A DNA stretch of 52,278 nt, taken from an uncultured Bacteroidales bacterium. Lineage in GTDB: Bacteria; Bacteroidota; Bacteroidia; Bacteroidales; UBA932. Shown here one piece after another: positions 44,079 through 52,024 of the stretch (within the stretch, counting starts at the first letter, position 1; each line of letters starts with the position of its first letter). Position numbers and translations under genes: made by a program. The stretch spans positions 1-52,278 of the forward strand of contig ONBM01000021.1 of assembly GCA_900316045.1 (NCBI GenBank). Direction: 5' to 3'. The notes below the pieces were generated by a model that saw only the letters and a list, made by a program, of their open reading frames with translations, made no database searches and had not been told where the DNA came from.

Positions 44079-46025
44079 ATGAAAAAGGTAATATTCTTAT
44101 CGTGCCTTCTGGCAGCATTTATAGTAGTATCTTGCGAGAAGACCGACATACCAGATGCCGAGAAGCCTCATGCCTCTTTGGAATTGCGGCTTGGTGGAAT
44201 TTCTGTGCAAGGAACCGAAACATTCGAAATTAACAGAGGAGAAAGCCAAGTTTTCAGCTATTATGCAACTGGCATTTCTAAAATTACGTCAGAATGCCCT
44301 TCCGGATGGGCTTGTGCAGTGTTTCGTTCCAGTGAAACAATAGAAATAAGTGCTCCTGAATATTCAAACACGGAGGCTCCAGCCGAGGGAGACATTTTGC
44401 TGAATATCTATGATGGCTCAGGAGGTGCTCCAGGGAAAATGAGCATTCATGTGAAAGCGGTCGAGAAAGACATGGAATTTACGGTTGAAGAGGTCGAACA
44501 ACCTGTTATTTTCAGCATAGGAAGCCAGAGAACTTTCACTTACACTAAATCGGCAAGCGTTGGAGACCTGTCTTTTGAACTTCCGGCGGGTTGGACTGCT
44601 GAGGTGAAAGATGATAACATTTTTATATTGACAGCCCCTGATTTAAGCATTACTGAAGGAGATGCTTCGGGTGTTGTCACTGTTACTCCTGTCTCTTGGT
44701 CGGGCAATAGAAATACTTCATTGGCAGAGAGAATTTCCGTGATTGTCTCTAATGAATCTACGTTCCAATTCGAGGATAAAGAGGTCAGCTTTAATTACGG
44801 TGAAACCAAGATATTGAAAGTTATTGCTAAGGGGTTGAAATCTTTCTCTGATCCGCAAATGCCAAAAGGATGGTCAGGAGATTTCAGTAACATACTCAAT
44901 GGCACAGTCTCAATCACGGCTCCGGCCAAAGACGCAGACATGGTTGGCAGAGATTCTCTTATTGTGACAGCAATGTCATTCTTGAAAGAGCCTGTTACAA
45001 GTTCAGCCGTCAACATAAGGCTATATGGAATCAATGATTACGATGAACTTCTGTCTTTCAGAGACGCATATGGCGCAACAAGCAACACTCCTGTCACTGA
45101 AGGGCTAGACAAATATCTTGTCAACAAGGAGATAACATTGAATTCAGACATTGACATTCCAGAATCTGGCATGGCCTCGGTAAAGGCATATTTTATAAAA
45201 TATCTTGTGATGCCTTTGAACGGTAGCGGCCACACTCTTACGATTCACTTCAAATCATCTTTTGGAGTGGGGGCGATATTCCAATACATTAAGGGTGTTA
45301 AAGTCAGTGATTTGAATATTGCTGGAGTGATAGAGAATAATTCGAATGCCAGTGGACAGTTTGCGACATTAGCGACAAAAGCCCTCGACGGAAGTTCATT
45401 TGAGAATGTCAATTGTTCTACGGAGATGTGGTTCAATCCGAACAACATCAAGGGCTATCAAACATCTGTAGGCGGGCTGGTTTCCGAATTGATTGGAAAT
45501 GTCTCGTTCAAGAAATGCAATTTCTCCGGAAAGATAATAATGGACGCACCTGTTCTCAACTTTGGCGGTATTACGGCCAAGACGGATGCTTCTAAGCCGG
45601 GCTTTATAAATACCTTTGAAGATTGTGAGTTCTCTGGAGAAATCATCTATACGCAATCTGCTGACAATATGTTTAACACTAGAGGAGGAGGCATAGCAGG
45701 CGATATGGCGAGACAAGGCGAGTTCGACAGATGCAAATTCACCGGCAAGATTACCATGAACATGCATGGGAACATATTCTTCACTACAAATATGGCTAAG
45801 GGTATCGGTGGGGTGGTAGGAAGGATAACATCTCCTGCGAGTGGTTATACCATGAAGGCAACACTTGAAGGCTGCGTAAGTTCTGGCTCGATAACAATTA
45901 ATGGACTGAAGAGTGGGGAACCTCGTAATTGTACTAATCTTGTAATAGGCTGCAAACCTGGGACCTCCTCAAGCATCCTGACGGAAACCGATTCCGTTGT
46001 CACCGGTACTTTGACTTTTAATTAA
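44079..46025 (+). CDS. Surface lipoprotein: three repeated beta modules plus beta-helix domain, function unknown
   Basis: 648 residues with lipobox IVVSC (Cys19). Residues about 30-310 contain three similar modules; each has a Gly-Trp core and a SAP/TAP strand: CPSGWACAV then IEISAPEYS; LPAGWTAEV then FILTAPDLS; MPKGWSGDF then VSITAPAKD. Residues about 330-648 look like a right-handed parallel beta-helix with a rung consensus of Cys-x-Phe/Ser-Ser/Thr-Gly-x-Ile-x (KKCNFSGKIIM, EDCEFSGEIIY, DRCKFTGKITM, EGCVSSGSITI). Position after SusD is typical of SusE/F-type surface glycan-binding or pectinase-like proteins. Beta-helices include polysaccharide lyases, but no catalytic residues are recognisable, so binding is as likely as catalysis. 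Confidence 0.75.
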   Translation: MKKVIFLSCLLAAFIVVSCEKTDIPDAEKPHASLELRLGGISVQGTETFEINRGESQVFSYYATGISKITSECPSGWACAVFRSSETIEISAPEYSNTEAPAEGDILLNIYDGSGGAPGKMSIHVKAVEKDMEFTVEEVEQPVIFSIGSQRTFTYTKSASVGDLSFELPAGWTAEVKDDNIFILTAPDLSITEGDASGVVTVTPVSWSGNRNTSLAERISVIVSNESTFQFEDKEVSFNYGETKILKVIAKGLKSFSDPQMPKGWSGDFSNILNGTVSITAPAKDADMVGRDSLIVTAMSFLKEPVTSSAVNIRLYGINDYDELLSFRDAYGATSNTPVTEGLDKYLVNKEITLNSDIDIPESGMASVKAYFIKYLVMPLNGSGHTLTIHFKSSFGVGAIFQYIKGVKVSDLNIAGVIENNSNASGQFATLATKALDGSSFENVNCSTEMWFNPNNIKGYQTSVGGLVSELIGNVSFKKCNFSGKIIMDAPVLNFGGITAKTDASKPGFINTFEDCEFSGEIIYTQSADNMFNTRGGGIAGDMARQGEFDRCKFTGKITMNMHGNIFFTTNMAKGIGGVVGRITSPASGYTMKATLEGCVSSGSITINGLKSGEPRNCTNLVIGCKPGTSSSILTETDSVVTGTLTFN

Positions 46026-46032
46026 TGTATAT

Positions 46033-46971
46033 ATGAATAGAAGAGATTTTCTTGAAAAAAGCGCTACTGCAATAATAGCCACTCAAGTAGGAGCGTTGGG
46101 CTTGATGTCATCGTGTTCCAAGGCGGACGGAAAAGAAACTCCGCAGAGTGGGAGTGAAGTTACCCCTAGGTCTGGTGGGCTGAAAGTGCGATTCCTGGGA
46201 ACAGGGGCAGCTGATTGGACGTCTGCTCCTTATAAGGGAGAACACCGAAACTTTAGCAGCGTCCTCATTGACGATCAAATATTGATTGATTACACCTCGA
46301 TGGCAAAATCAATGCTGCCTGCCGGTTGTAGCCCGAAAGTGATTTTCTACACCCATTCTCATGCCGATCATTTTGTGCCAAAAGATGCTTTAGATTTGGG
46401 AATAGTGACAGTCTATGTAGGCATGACTTGGTATGCTACTGCGAAAAAGAGATTTGAGGAGGCTGTCAAGACAGGCAATTACAAAATGCCGACTATTATT
46501 GGCGTGAATACTCTCTCTCCTCAAGTAGTCGGAGGGATCACCTTCACTCCGCTTCCTGCCAATCATGGGACTAACATCCAAGGCGAGCAGGCTCTGATTT
46601 ATCTCATGGAGAAAGGTGATGCCAGGGTCCTTTATGCAACGGACACTGGAGGAATAATGGCGGTTGGCGCTCAATATGCAGGATTCGATAATCATGTTTC
46701 AAATAAAAAGGCGCTTACCGGACTGATCATGGAAGCGACCATGGGCATTGATTACGATGAGGATTTTCGCATATTCACCCACTCCAGCGTCGGGACAGTT
46801 CTTCGTACAGCTCATGTACTTCAGAAGACTGGTCTCTATAAGCCGAAAAACAATGAGCCTGTCTACTTGACTCATATGGCAAGAACACTGCATGCCCCTC
46901 AGTCAGAACTAGTAAACACTATTCCTTCGCCTCTTTATCCTGCCTACGACGGTCTAGAGGTCGAGTATTGA
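46033..46971 (+). CDS. Metallo-beta-lactamase-fold lipoprotein with Tat-like signal
   Basis: 312 residues. The N-terminus MNRRDFLEKSATAII has a twin-arginine-like motif and ends in LMSSC (Cys28), a lipobox, so the enzyme is probably folded and metal-loaded in the cytoplasm, then exported and anchored. The MBL fold is shown by RFLGTGAADW, HSHADH at 108-113 (metal ligands), the second ligand PANHGTN near 178, YATDTGG near 205 and THMARTLH near 290. The GTGAA start and ligand order resemble PhnP/RNase Z-type phosphodiesterases more than beta-lactamases. Last gene of the sigma-FecR-SusC-SusD operon and followed by a strong terminator. It may hydrolyse the imported ligand (phosphodiester, lactone or ester). 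Confidence 0.82.
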   Translation: MNRRDFLEKSATAIIATQVGALGLMSSCSKADGKETPQSGSEVTPRSGGLKVRFLGTGAADWTSAPYKGEHRNFSSVLIDDQILIDYTSMAKSMLPAGCSPKVIFYTHSHADHFVPKDALDLGIVTVYVGMTWYATAKKRFEEAVKTGNYKMPTIIGVNTLSPQVVGGITFTPLPANHGTNIQGEQALIYLMEKGDARVLYATDTGGIMAVGAQYAGFDNHVSNKKALTGLIMEATMGIDYDEDFRIFTHSSVGTVLRTAHVLQKTGLYKPKNNEPVYLTHMARTLHAPQSELVNTIPSPLYPAYDGLEVEY

Positions 46972-47016
46972 TTAGAACGAGTATTTTGTTTATTTTTAAT
47001 ATTTCTTATTTTTGTT

Positions 47017-47055
47017 TTCGGCAAGGACGAGGTGAAGTCGCTTGCCGAATTTTTT
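47017..47055 (+). terminator. Rho-independent terminator closing the second SusC/D operon
   Basis: TTCGGCAAG (47017-47025) and CTTGCCGAA (47041-47049) form 9 perfect pairs with a 15-base loop, followed by six T residues. It sits 46 bases after the MBL lipoprotein stop and 28 bases before the next gene start. Confidence 0.88.
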
Positions 47056-47082
47056 GTGGGCGAATGAGAATATTGATAAATC

Positions 47083-47799
47083 ATGAGCGAAAACCTCAAT
47101 ATTAAAATTTTCATCTGCAACCCTTTCAAGGAAAACTGCTATCTTGTGTGGGATGGCAGCGGGGAGGGGGTGATAGTGGACCCTGGGTGCTATGATGATT
47201 CTGAATATAAAGCATTAAAGGAATATATTGCCTCGGTGAATGTTTCCATCAAGGCAGTGTGGCTGACGCATGGGCATTTCGACCATATATTTGGCGTGGC
47301 TCGTGTCCTGAAGGATTGGAATGTGCCTGTATGCATGGATGCTGCAGACAAGCTGATCCTCAGCCATGATGCGGAGTTTGCTTCCGGGGCGGGCCTGAAT
47401 ATTCCTGACGTCTCTTTCCCGACGCAGAATATTCATGAAGGCGACATTCTTCGTTTCGGCAAATCTGCTTTCAAGGTCATTTCCACTCCTGGACACACTC
47501 CTGGCGGGGTCTGCTTTAGCGGAGAAACCTGTCATGTCATATTCACTGGAGACACGCTTTTCGCTGGGGCGATTGGCAGGACGGATCTTCTTGAAGGGGA
47601 TTATGACAAGCTTATCGTCGGCATCATGGATAAGATCATGGGTCTGCCTGGGGACACTGACGTGCTTCCGGGACACGGTGGGAGATCGACCATAGCGCGG
47701 GAGAGAACGAATAATCCGTTCCTCCAGCCGTTCAACGAGCCGGGCGAGGATGAGGATTTTGAAGATGAGGAAGGAATAGAATTGAATGGGAATATATAA
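47083..47799 (+). CDS. Metallo-beta-lactamase-fold hydrolase, glyoxalase II-like, with acidic tail
   Basis: 238 residues, cytoplasmic. THGHFDH at 62-68, GHTPGG near 145, FTGDTLFAGAIGR near 160 and LPGHG near 200 give the full set of two-metal ligands. These small proteins (YcbL-like) hydrolyse thioesters such as S-lactoylglutathione or similar substrates. The C-terminal EPGEDEDFEDEEGIE is an acidic extension of about 18 residues not needed for the fold. Ends 11 bases before the first deoxynucleoside kinase gene. The ATG 47083 follows the terminator of the previous operon. Confidence 0.9.
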   Translation: MSENLNIKIFICNPFKENCYLVWDGSGEGVIVDPGCYDDSEYKALKEYIASVNVSIKAVWLTHGHFDHIFGVARVLKDWNVPVCMDAADKLILSHDAEFASGAGLNIPDVSFPTQNIHEGDILRFGKSAFKVISTPGHTPGGVCFSGETCHVIFTGDTLFAGAIGRTDLLEGDYDKLIVGIMDKIMGLPGDTDVLPGHGGRSTIARERTNNPFLQPFNEPGEDEDFEDEEGIELNGNI

Positions 47800-47810
47800 T
47801 ATTCATTGAT

Positions 47811-48431
47811 ATGCATATTGGTGTTGCTGGAAATATCGGCAGTGGGAAGACCACGCTTACCAGGATGCTGGCCGAGCATTATGGCTGGACACCTAGATTC
47901 GAGTCGGTCACATATAATCCGTACCTGGAAGATTATTATAAAAATATTCCGAGATGGTCGTATAACCTTGAGACATATTTCCTTGCTCAAAGGTTCAAGG
48001 ATCTGATCGAGATTTCTAAGAGCGACAAGGTGATCATCCAAGATAGGACGCTCTATGAAGGCGTTTATATATTCGTGGCAAATAACTATGCCATGGGCAA
48101 TCTCTCGAAGCGCGATTATGAGACCTACATGGATCTTTTCAACGTGATGGCTTCCCTGGTGCATGAGCCTGATCTTCTGATTTACCTTAAGTGCTCCATA
48201 CCGCACTTGGTGGGGCAGATTCAGAAGCGTGGGCGGGACTACGAGCAGAGCATGAGCTTGGAGTATCTGAAAGGCCTGAATGACCGTTACGACAAATGGA
48301 TTTCGGAATATAAGGGCAAGGTGCTGACCATCGACAAAGACGGTTTAGACTTCGAGAACCGCCCCGAGGATTTCGCCGTCATCACGGACAAGATCGATGC
48401 CGAACTCTACGGCCTGTTTCCGCAAGAATAG
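47811..48431 (+). CDS. Deoxynucleoside kinase (dAK/dGK-type), copy 1
   Basis: 206 residues. P-loop GNIGSGKTT at 7-15; FESVTYNPYLEDYY (substrate-side Glu); QDRTLYEG with the DR(S/T) motif near 78-80; lid IQKRGRDYEQ near 143; DRYDKWI. Members phosphorylate deoxyadenosine, deoxyguanosine or other deoxynucleosides for dNTP salvage. A second kinase, roughly 60 percent identical by eye, is encoded 208 bases downstream. In some Firmicutes a tandem dAK/dGK pair forms a heterodimer, so the same is possible here. The intergenic region carries a 23-bp tandem repeat array. Confidence 0.92.
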   Translation: MHIGVAGNIGSGKTTLTRMLAEHYGWTPRFESVTYNPYLEDYYKNIPRWSYNLETYFLAQRFKDLIEISKSDKVIIQDRTLYEGVYIFVANNYAMGNLSKRDYETYMDLFNVMASLVHEPDLLIYLKCSIPHLVGQIQKRGRDYEQSMSLEYLKGLNDRYDKWISEYKGKVLTIDKDGLDFENRPEDFAVITDKIDAELYGLFPQE

Positions 48432-48481
48432 ATTCCGGGTCTAGCTCGGAATGAACGGGAGAGAAATGAACACGATTTTCG

Positions 48482-48583
48482 CCACCGTCATCCCGAGCGG
48501 CACCCCACCGTCATCCCGAGCGGCACCCCACCGTCATCCCGAGCGGCACCCCACCGTCATCCCGAACTTGATTCAGGATCTAG
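48482..48583. repeat. Tandem array of 23-bp units ending in a palindromic cap
   Basis: The word GTCATCCCGA begins at 48487, 48510, 48533 and 48556, exact 23-base periods. Three units are near identical; the fourth diverges into GAACTTGATTCAGGATCT (ending about 48582), an imperfect palindrome. The same end follows arrays at 49.4-49.6 and 50.2-50.3 kb. Located between two paralogous kinase genes; no spacers, so not CRISPR. Confidence 0.9.
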
Positions 48584-48639
48584 CTCTTTCGGAATAGCAA
48601 AAAGAATATTAAATTTGTCACTAGCTAAATTATCTCGAT

Positions 48640-49275
48640 ATGCACATAGCTATAGCAGGCAACATCGGCAGCGGCAAGACTACCCTGACGAAAATGCTGG
48701 TCTCACATTACGGGTGGACTCCAAAATACGAATCCGTTGACTTTAATCCATATCTGTCAGACTTCTATGCCGATATGGAACGCTGGTCGTTCAATTTGCA
48801 GATATATTTCCTGAACAAGAGATTCAAGGATGTGGTGGATATCTCCAGAAGCAGTGACATAATCATTCAGGACAGGACGATCTACGAAGATGCCAAGATT
48901 TTCGCTCCGAACCTGCATGCCATGGGGCTTATGAGCACCAGGGACTTCGAGAACTACACCGACTTGTTCAATCTGATGATGTCTCTCGTGAGCAAGCCGG
49001 ACCTTATGATTTATCTGCGCTCCAGCATCCCAAACCTGGTCGCCCAAATCCAGAAAAGAGGGCGTGAATATGAAAGGAGCATCAGGATCGACTACCTCAC
49101 CGGTCTTAACAAGCGCTATGAGGATTGGATAAAGGAATATGACGGCAAGCTGCTCATAGTCAACGTAGACGACATCAAGTTCGAGAATCGCCCCGAAGAC
49201 TTCCAGAAAGTCACCGACAAGATAGATGCCGAACTCTTCGGCCTCTTTCCCGACGTGAAAAACGTTCCGGAATAA
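48640..49275 (+). CDS. Deoxynucleoside kinase (dAK/dGK-type), copy 2
   Basis: 211 residues. P-loop GNIGSGKTT at 7-15; YESVDFNPYLSDFY; QDRTIYED; lid IQKRGREYER; ending LFGLFPDVKNVPE. It is a paralogue of the upstream kinase and differs in the substrate-side block (ESVDFNPYLSDFYADMERW against ESVTYNPYLEDYYKNIPRW) and in KIFAPNLHAMGLMSTRDF, positions that could shift the nucleoside preference. The intergenic repeat array separates the two, so it may need its own promoter. Its last residues are followed by repeat-rich gene-free DNA. Confidence 0.92.
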   Translation: MHIAIAGNIGSGKTTLTKMLVSHYGWTPKYESVDFNPYLSDFYADMERWSFNLQIYFLNKRFKDVVDISRSSDIIIQDRTIYEDAKIFAPNLHAMGLMSTRDFENYTDLFNLMMSLVSKPDLMIYLRSSIPNLVAQIQKRGREYERSIRIDYLTGLNKRYEDWIKEYDGKLLIVNVDDIKFENRPEDFQKVTDKIDAELFGLFPDVKNVPE

Positions 49276-49380
49276 CCTGAGTGATTTTGCAATTCTACTG
49301 CAGATTTACATAAAAAACGCACAGAAAACTATTTTGTGTCGCGACCTTCACCTGGGAAATCACCCGCACTTCTCCCATGC

Positions 49381-49584
49381 CTCACCTGTCATCTAGAATG
49401 CCTCACCCCGTCATCCTTAACGACTCACCTGTCATCCAAAACGCCTTCCCCCGTCATCCTTAACGACTCACCTGTCACCCAGAACGCCTTCCCCCGTCAT
49501 CCTTAACGACTCACCTGTCACCCAGAACGCCTTCCCACGTCATCATGACGACCCACCCCGTCATCATGAACTTGATTAAGAATC
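49381..49584. repeat. Tandem array of 43-bp units with the same cap
   Basis: The word CGTCATCC recurs at 49409, 49452 and 49495 with a fourth diverged copy at 49538 (exact 43-base period); the second half of each unit carries CTCACCTGTCA. The array ends with GAACTTGATTAAGAATCT, a variant of the cap seen at 48.6 kb. A minus-strand frame of 120 codons over this area (49511-49873) is a by-product of the repeat. Confidence 0.85.
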
Positions 49585-49589
49585 TAGGG

Positions 49590-49980
49590 CTCGTGGGGAT
49601 GGATTCCTGGTCAAGCCCGGATGGCGGAAGAAGTATGAATACGTTTGGCATCGTGAAAAACGGGGCTTCCTGTAACGCTGTAGTCACCGTGGTCGCTGTA
49701 GTCACAAAGGATTCCTCCATGTCCTCGCTTGGAAGGACGAGAAAAAATACATTTATGGGCGACGGTATAGTGCCACCGGCTGGCTTGTAATGAAGGACTG
49801 CATCGCCCACCCTGTTTCCAGAACCAGGGTTGGCAATGGGAACAGCCTCCTCAGCGCTTATAATGAATGTCACCGTTGCCTACGATTGTGAATAATAGAA
49901 ATCTATCTTTAAGGTTTCACAAAACCCTGTTGAAGTTGAAGCAATAAAGAATTGCATACGAATATTCAAACCCTCCGGAA
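49590..49980. other. Gene-free stretch
   Basis: Beyond the array cap there is a further repeat-like piece (GGGATGGATTCCTGGTCAAG at about 49596) that resembles intergenic repeats associated with the cap family, and a short direct repeat CTGTAGTCAC (near 49677 and 49697). No gene is recognisable. Confidence 0.4.
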
Positions 49981-49984
49981 GAAG

Positions 49985-50135
49985 TGTCTCGCAGAATGCT
50001 GTCGAGGCAGGCTGCACAGAAGTGCCTAGGGAAGGGCATGTCTCGACATCGAAGCCTCCCAAGAGCCACGTTGTCGACCGACACCCCTTTGCAGAGCCTC
50101 CGGAAGGACATGTTCCGACAGCACTTTGCGAAATT
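49985..50135 (-). repeat. Dispersed repeat element, copy 2 (inverted relative to 31392-31591)
   Basis: Bases 50035-50087 are the reverse complement of 31442-31494 with one mismatch. Flanks also match: GGACATGT...CGACAGC...CTTTGCGA (50106-50131) corresponds to 31397-31426, and CGCAGAATGCTGTCGAGGCA (49990-50009) corresponds to the CTCGACAG...TTCTGC module. The two copies are inverted and 18.6 kb apart. Confidence 0.75.
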
Positions 50136-50164
50136 CCACTACGCCCATCCTGTACAACCAACGC

Positions 50165-50310
50165 TATACATTAAAAACGACCAACCCCGTCATCCTGTAC
50201 GACTCTCTGCTTCATTCAGCACGACCCACTACGATACCCAAAGCGTACCACCCCGTCATCCTGTACGACCAACAAAGTCATCCTGAACTTGATTCAGAAT
50301 CTTTGCCCAA
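50165..50310. repeat. CGTCATCC-type repeats with cap, degenerate array
   Basis: CGTCATCCTGTACGAC occurs at about 50189 and 50253, and a third partial copy (GTCATCC) is followed by TGAACTTGATTCAGAATCT at about 50285. Unlike the 23- and 43-bp arrays the spacing is irregular, but the core word and terminal cap are the same and in the same orientation. Confidence 0.7.
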
Positions 50311-50340
50311 CCATCCCGTCATCCGGAGCCCTTTCTGTTC

Positions 50341-50500
50341 CTACGTTTGCAATTGGCGGACGGAATAATGGTTGCTGAATTCAGGCTGCATTCAACGATT
50401 CTACTCCTACGTTTGCAATTGGCGGACGGAATAATGGTTGTTGAATTCAGGCTGCATTCAACGATTCTACTCCTACGTTTGCAATTGGCGGGCTGGCATG
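50341..50500. repeat. Tandem repeat of 66 bp, two full copies and a partial third
   Basis: CTACGTTTGCAATTGGCGG begins at 50341, 50407 and 50473. The unit is 66 bases; copies one and two differ by one base (GTTGCTGAAT against GTTGTTGAAT). Each contains TGAAT and ATTCA arms able to form a small hairpin. It has an open frame on both strands because 66 is a multiple of three; I do not regard it as coding. Confidence 0.9.
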
Positions 50501-50812
50501 CTTGCATCAGAAAGCGCCACGCAACATAACGGCATTCCCAGCCCCGCTTCTAAAAGCACCCCTGGCGGGCATAGCCTCATTACGCAGCGCTGCAATGAAT
50601 AGTGCCGCGCCCGCTATTTGCACGGACAAATCCTCCCAACTCATAATCGTATGTTTGAGCTGCAAAAACATCCGGACTGTGCCACATGCATTTGTCCCAG
50701 GATGAACGAGCGGTGCCTAACTGTGCGAGGGGGCGTTTGAATAGGATGGCGATTAATAAGCGATCTCTCAAAAAATTCATTTCGCGCATGTATAGGAATG
50801 GACGATGCGCAT
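50501..50812. other. Gene-free stretch between repeat array and SusC fragment
   Basis: Nothing recognisable. The minus-strand frame continuing from the SusC fragment into this area no longer resembles the family, so this is foreign to the receptor gene and probably brought in by the rearrangement that truncated it. Confidence 0.4.
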
Positions 50813-51979
50813 GCAATCTCTTCCGTTATCTGTGTCATGCTCGGATCAGATTGCATATTTCCATTGACAGAATCCATGTATAATGTCTTGCGATATGTGA
50901 ATGTGTTTGTCGTGCCAATCTTGATCCACTTTTTGATTTTGTAATCGGCATTCAGCTGAATGCTGAGACGTTTGAACGTATCTTTATTTCCGTAAAGCAT
51001 GCCATCGTGGCTGGTAGTCGAAAGTGCGGCATAATAACTGCTTTTGTCATTCGCTCCCTGTGCTCCGATAGTATGGCGCATGGCAGAACCACCAGGAAAT
51101 ACCTCTTTGAACCAGTTCGTGTCGGTATTGCCGTCCCAATATTCGTCAACGAGAGATTGCGTGAATGCACCTGCGGTGGTCATGTAATCAATGTATTGTC
51201 GTGCATTCATCATCTTAGGATGATAACCTAGTTCCTCGAATGTGTAACTTCCGTTATAGAATATATTTCCTTCTCCATTGACGCCGGTCTTGGTTGTGAT
51301 GAGAACAACGCCATTGCCGGCTTGGGCGCCATAGATTGCGGCTGATGCTGCATCTTTCAGGATTTCTATGCTCTTGATATTTTGAGGGTCGACGTTGTTC
51401 AGGCTAGATACTTGAAGGCCGTCCACGATGTAAAGCGGGTTGGTCGCAGATGAACTGTTGGATGACACGCCGCGGATACGAATCGTGCCGATGGAGCCTG
51501 GCTGGCCGGATGTCGAAATGACTTGAACGCCGGATGTCTTTCCTGCGAGTGCTGAAGCCACGTCATTGACGGAACGATTCTGGAGAGCATCGCTGTTTAT
51601 TGATGCAATAGAACCAGTGATGTCGCTCTTCTTCTGAACGCCATATACTACGACTACCGTCTCTTCGAGAAGCGTAGTGTCATCAGCTAGTACAACAATG
51701 ATTTCGCCTGCTTCCGTTACTTTCTGCTGACTTTCAGCGTAGCCGATGCAAGAGTAAACCAAAGTTGCTCCTGTGTTTACAGCGATGGTATATTTACCAT
51801 CAGAATCGGTTGAGACACCGTTAGATGTTCCTTTCGAAGACACCGGCACCGATTACTGGCTGGCCAGTCCGGTCAGTAACAGTTCCAGTTACGGTAACTT
51901 TTGTCTGAGAAAATACTGGAAAGCTCAAGAAGAGAGAAATAGCAGCGAGTGCCAATCTAGAAATAATAGAATGTTTCAT
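50812..51979 (-). pseudogene. SusC-family TonB-dependent receptor, frameshifted and truncated
   Basis: The gene would start at ATG 51979 with signal peptide MKHSIISRLALAAISLFLSF and a beta-sandwich beginning TVTGTVTDRTGQPVIGAGV. Near 51835-51845 the frame shifts: the first frame ends VFERNI-stop, while the family sequence resumes in another frame at SSKGTSNGVSTDSDGKYT. The plug then runs normally (VVVVYGVQKKSDITGS, IESIEILKDAASAAIYGAQAGNG) and about 100 residues of barrel are present to MQSDPSMTQ, after which similarity stops at about 50812. Roughly two thirds of a normal receptor is missing. No STN domain, so it was the non-signalling type. Confidence 0.85.
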
Positions 51980-52024
51980 CGTGCTTTGATTTGGAATTAG
52001 TGATTGGTTATATAATTTTGTCAA

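Noticed and set aside
49511..49873. 120-codon minus-strand frame in the repeat region
   Set aside because: It spans the end of a 43-bp tandem array and repeat-like DNA; the peptide has no recognisable domain.
48482..50500. Possible CRISPR array
   Set aside because: Units are directly adjacent with no unique spacers, there are no cas genes, and unit lengths differ between arrays.
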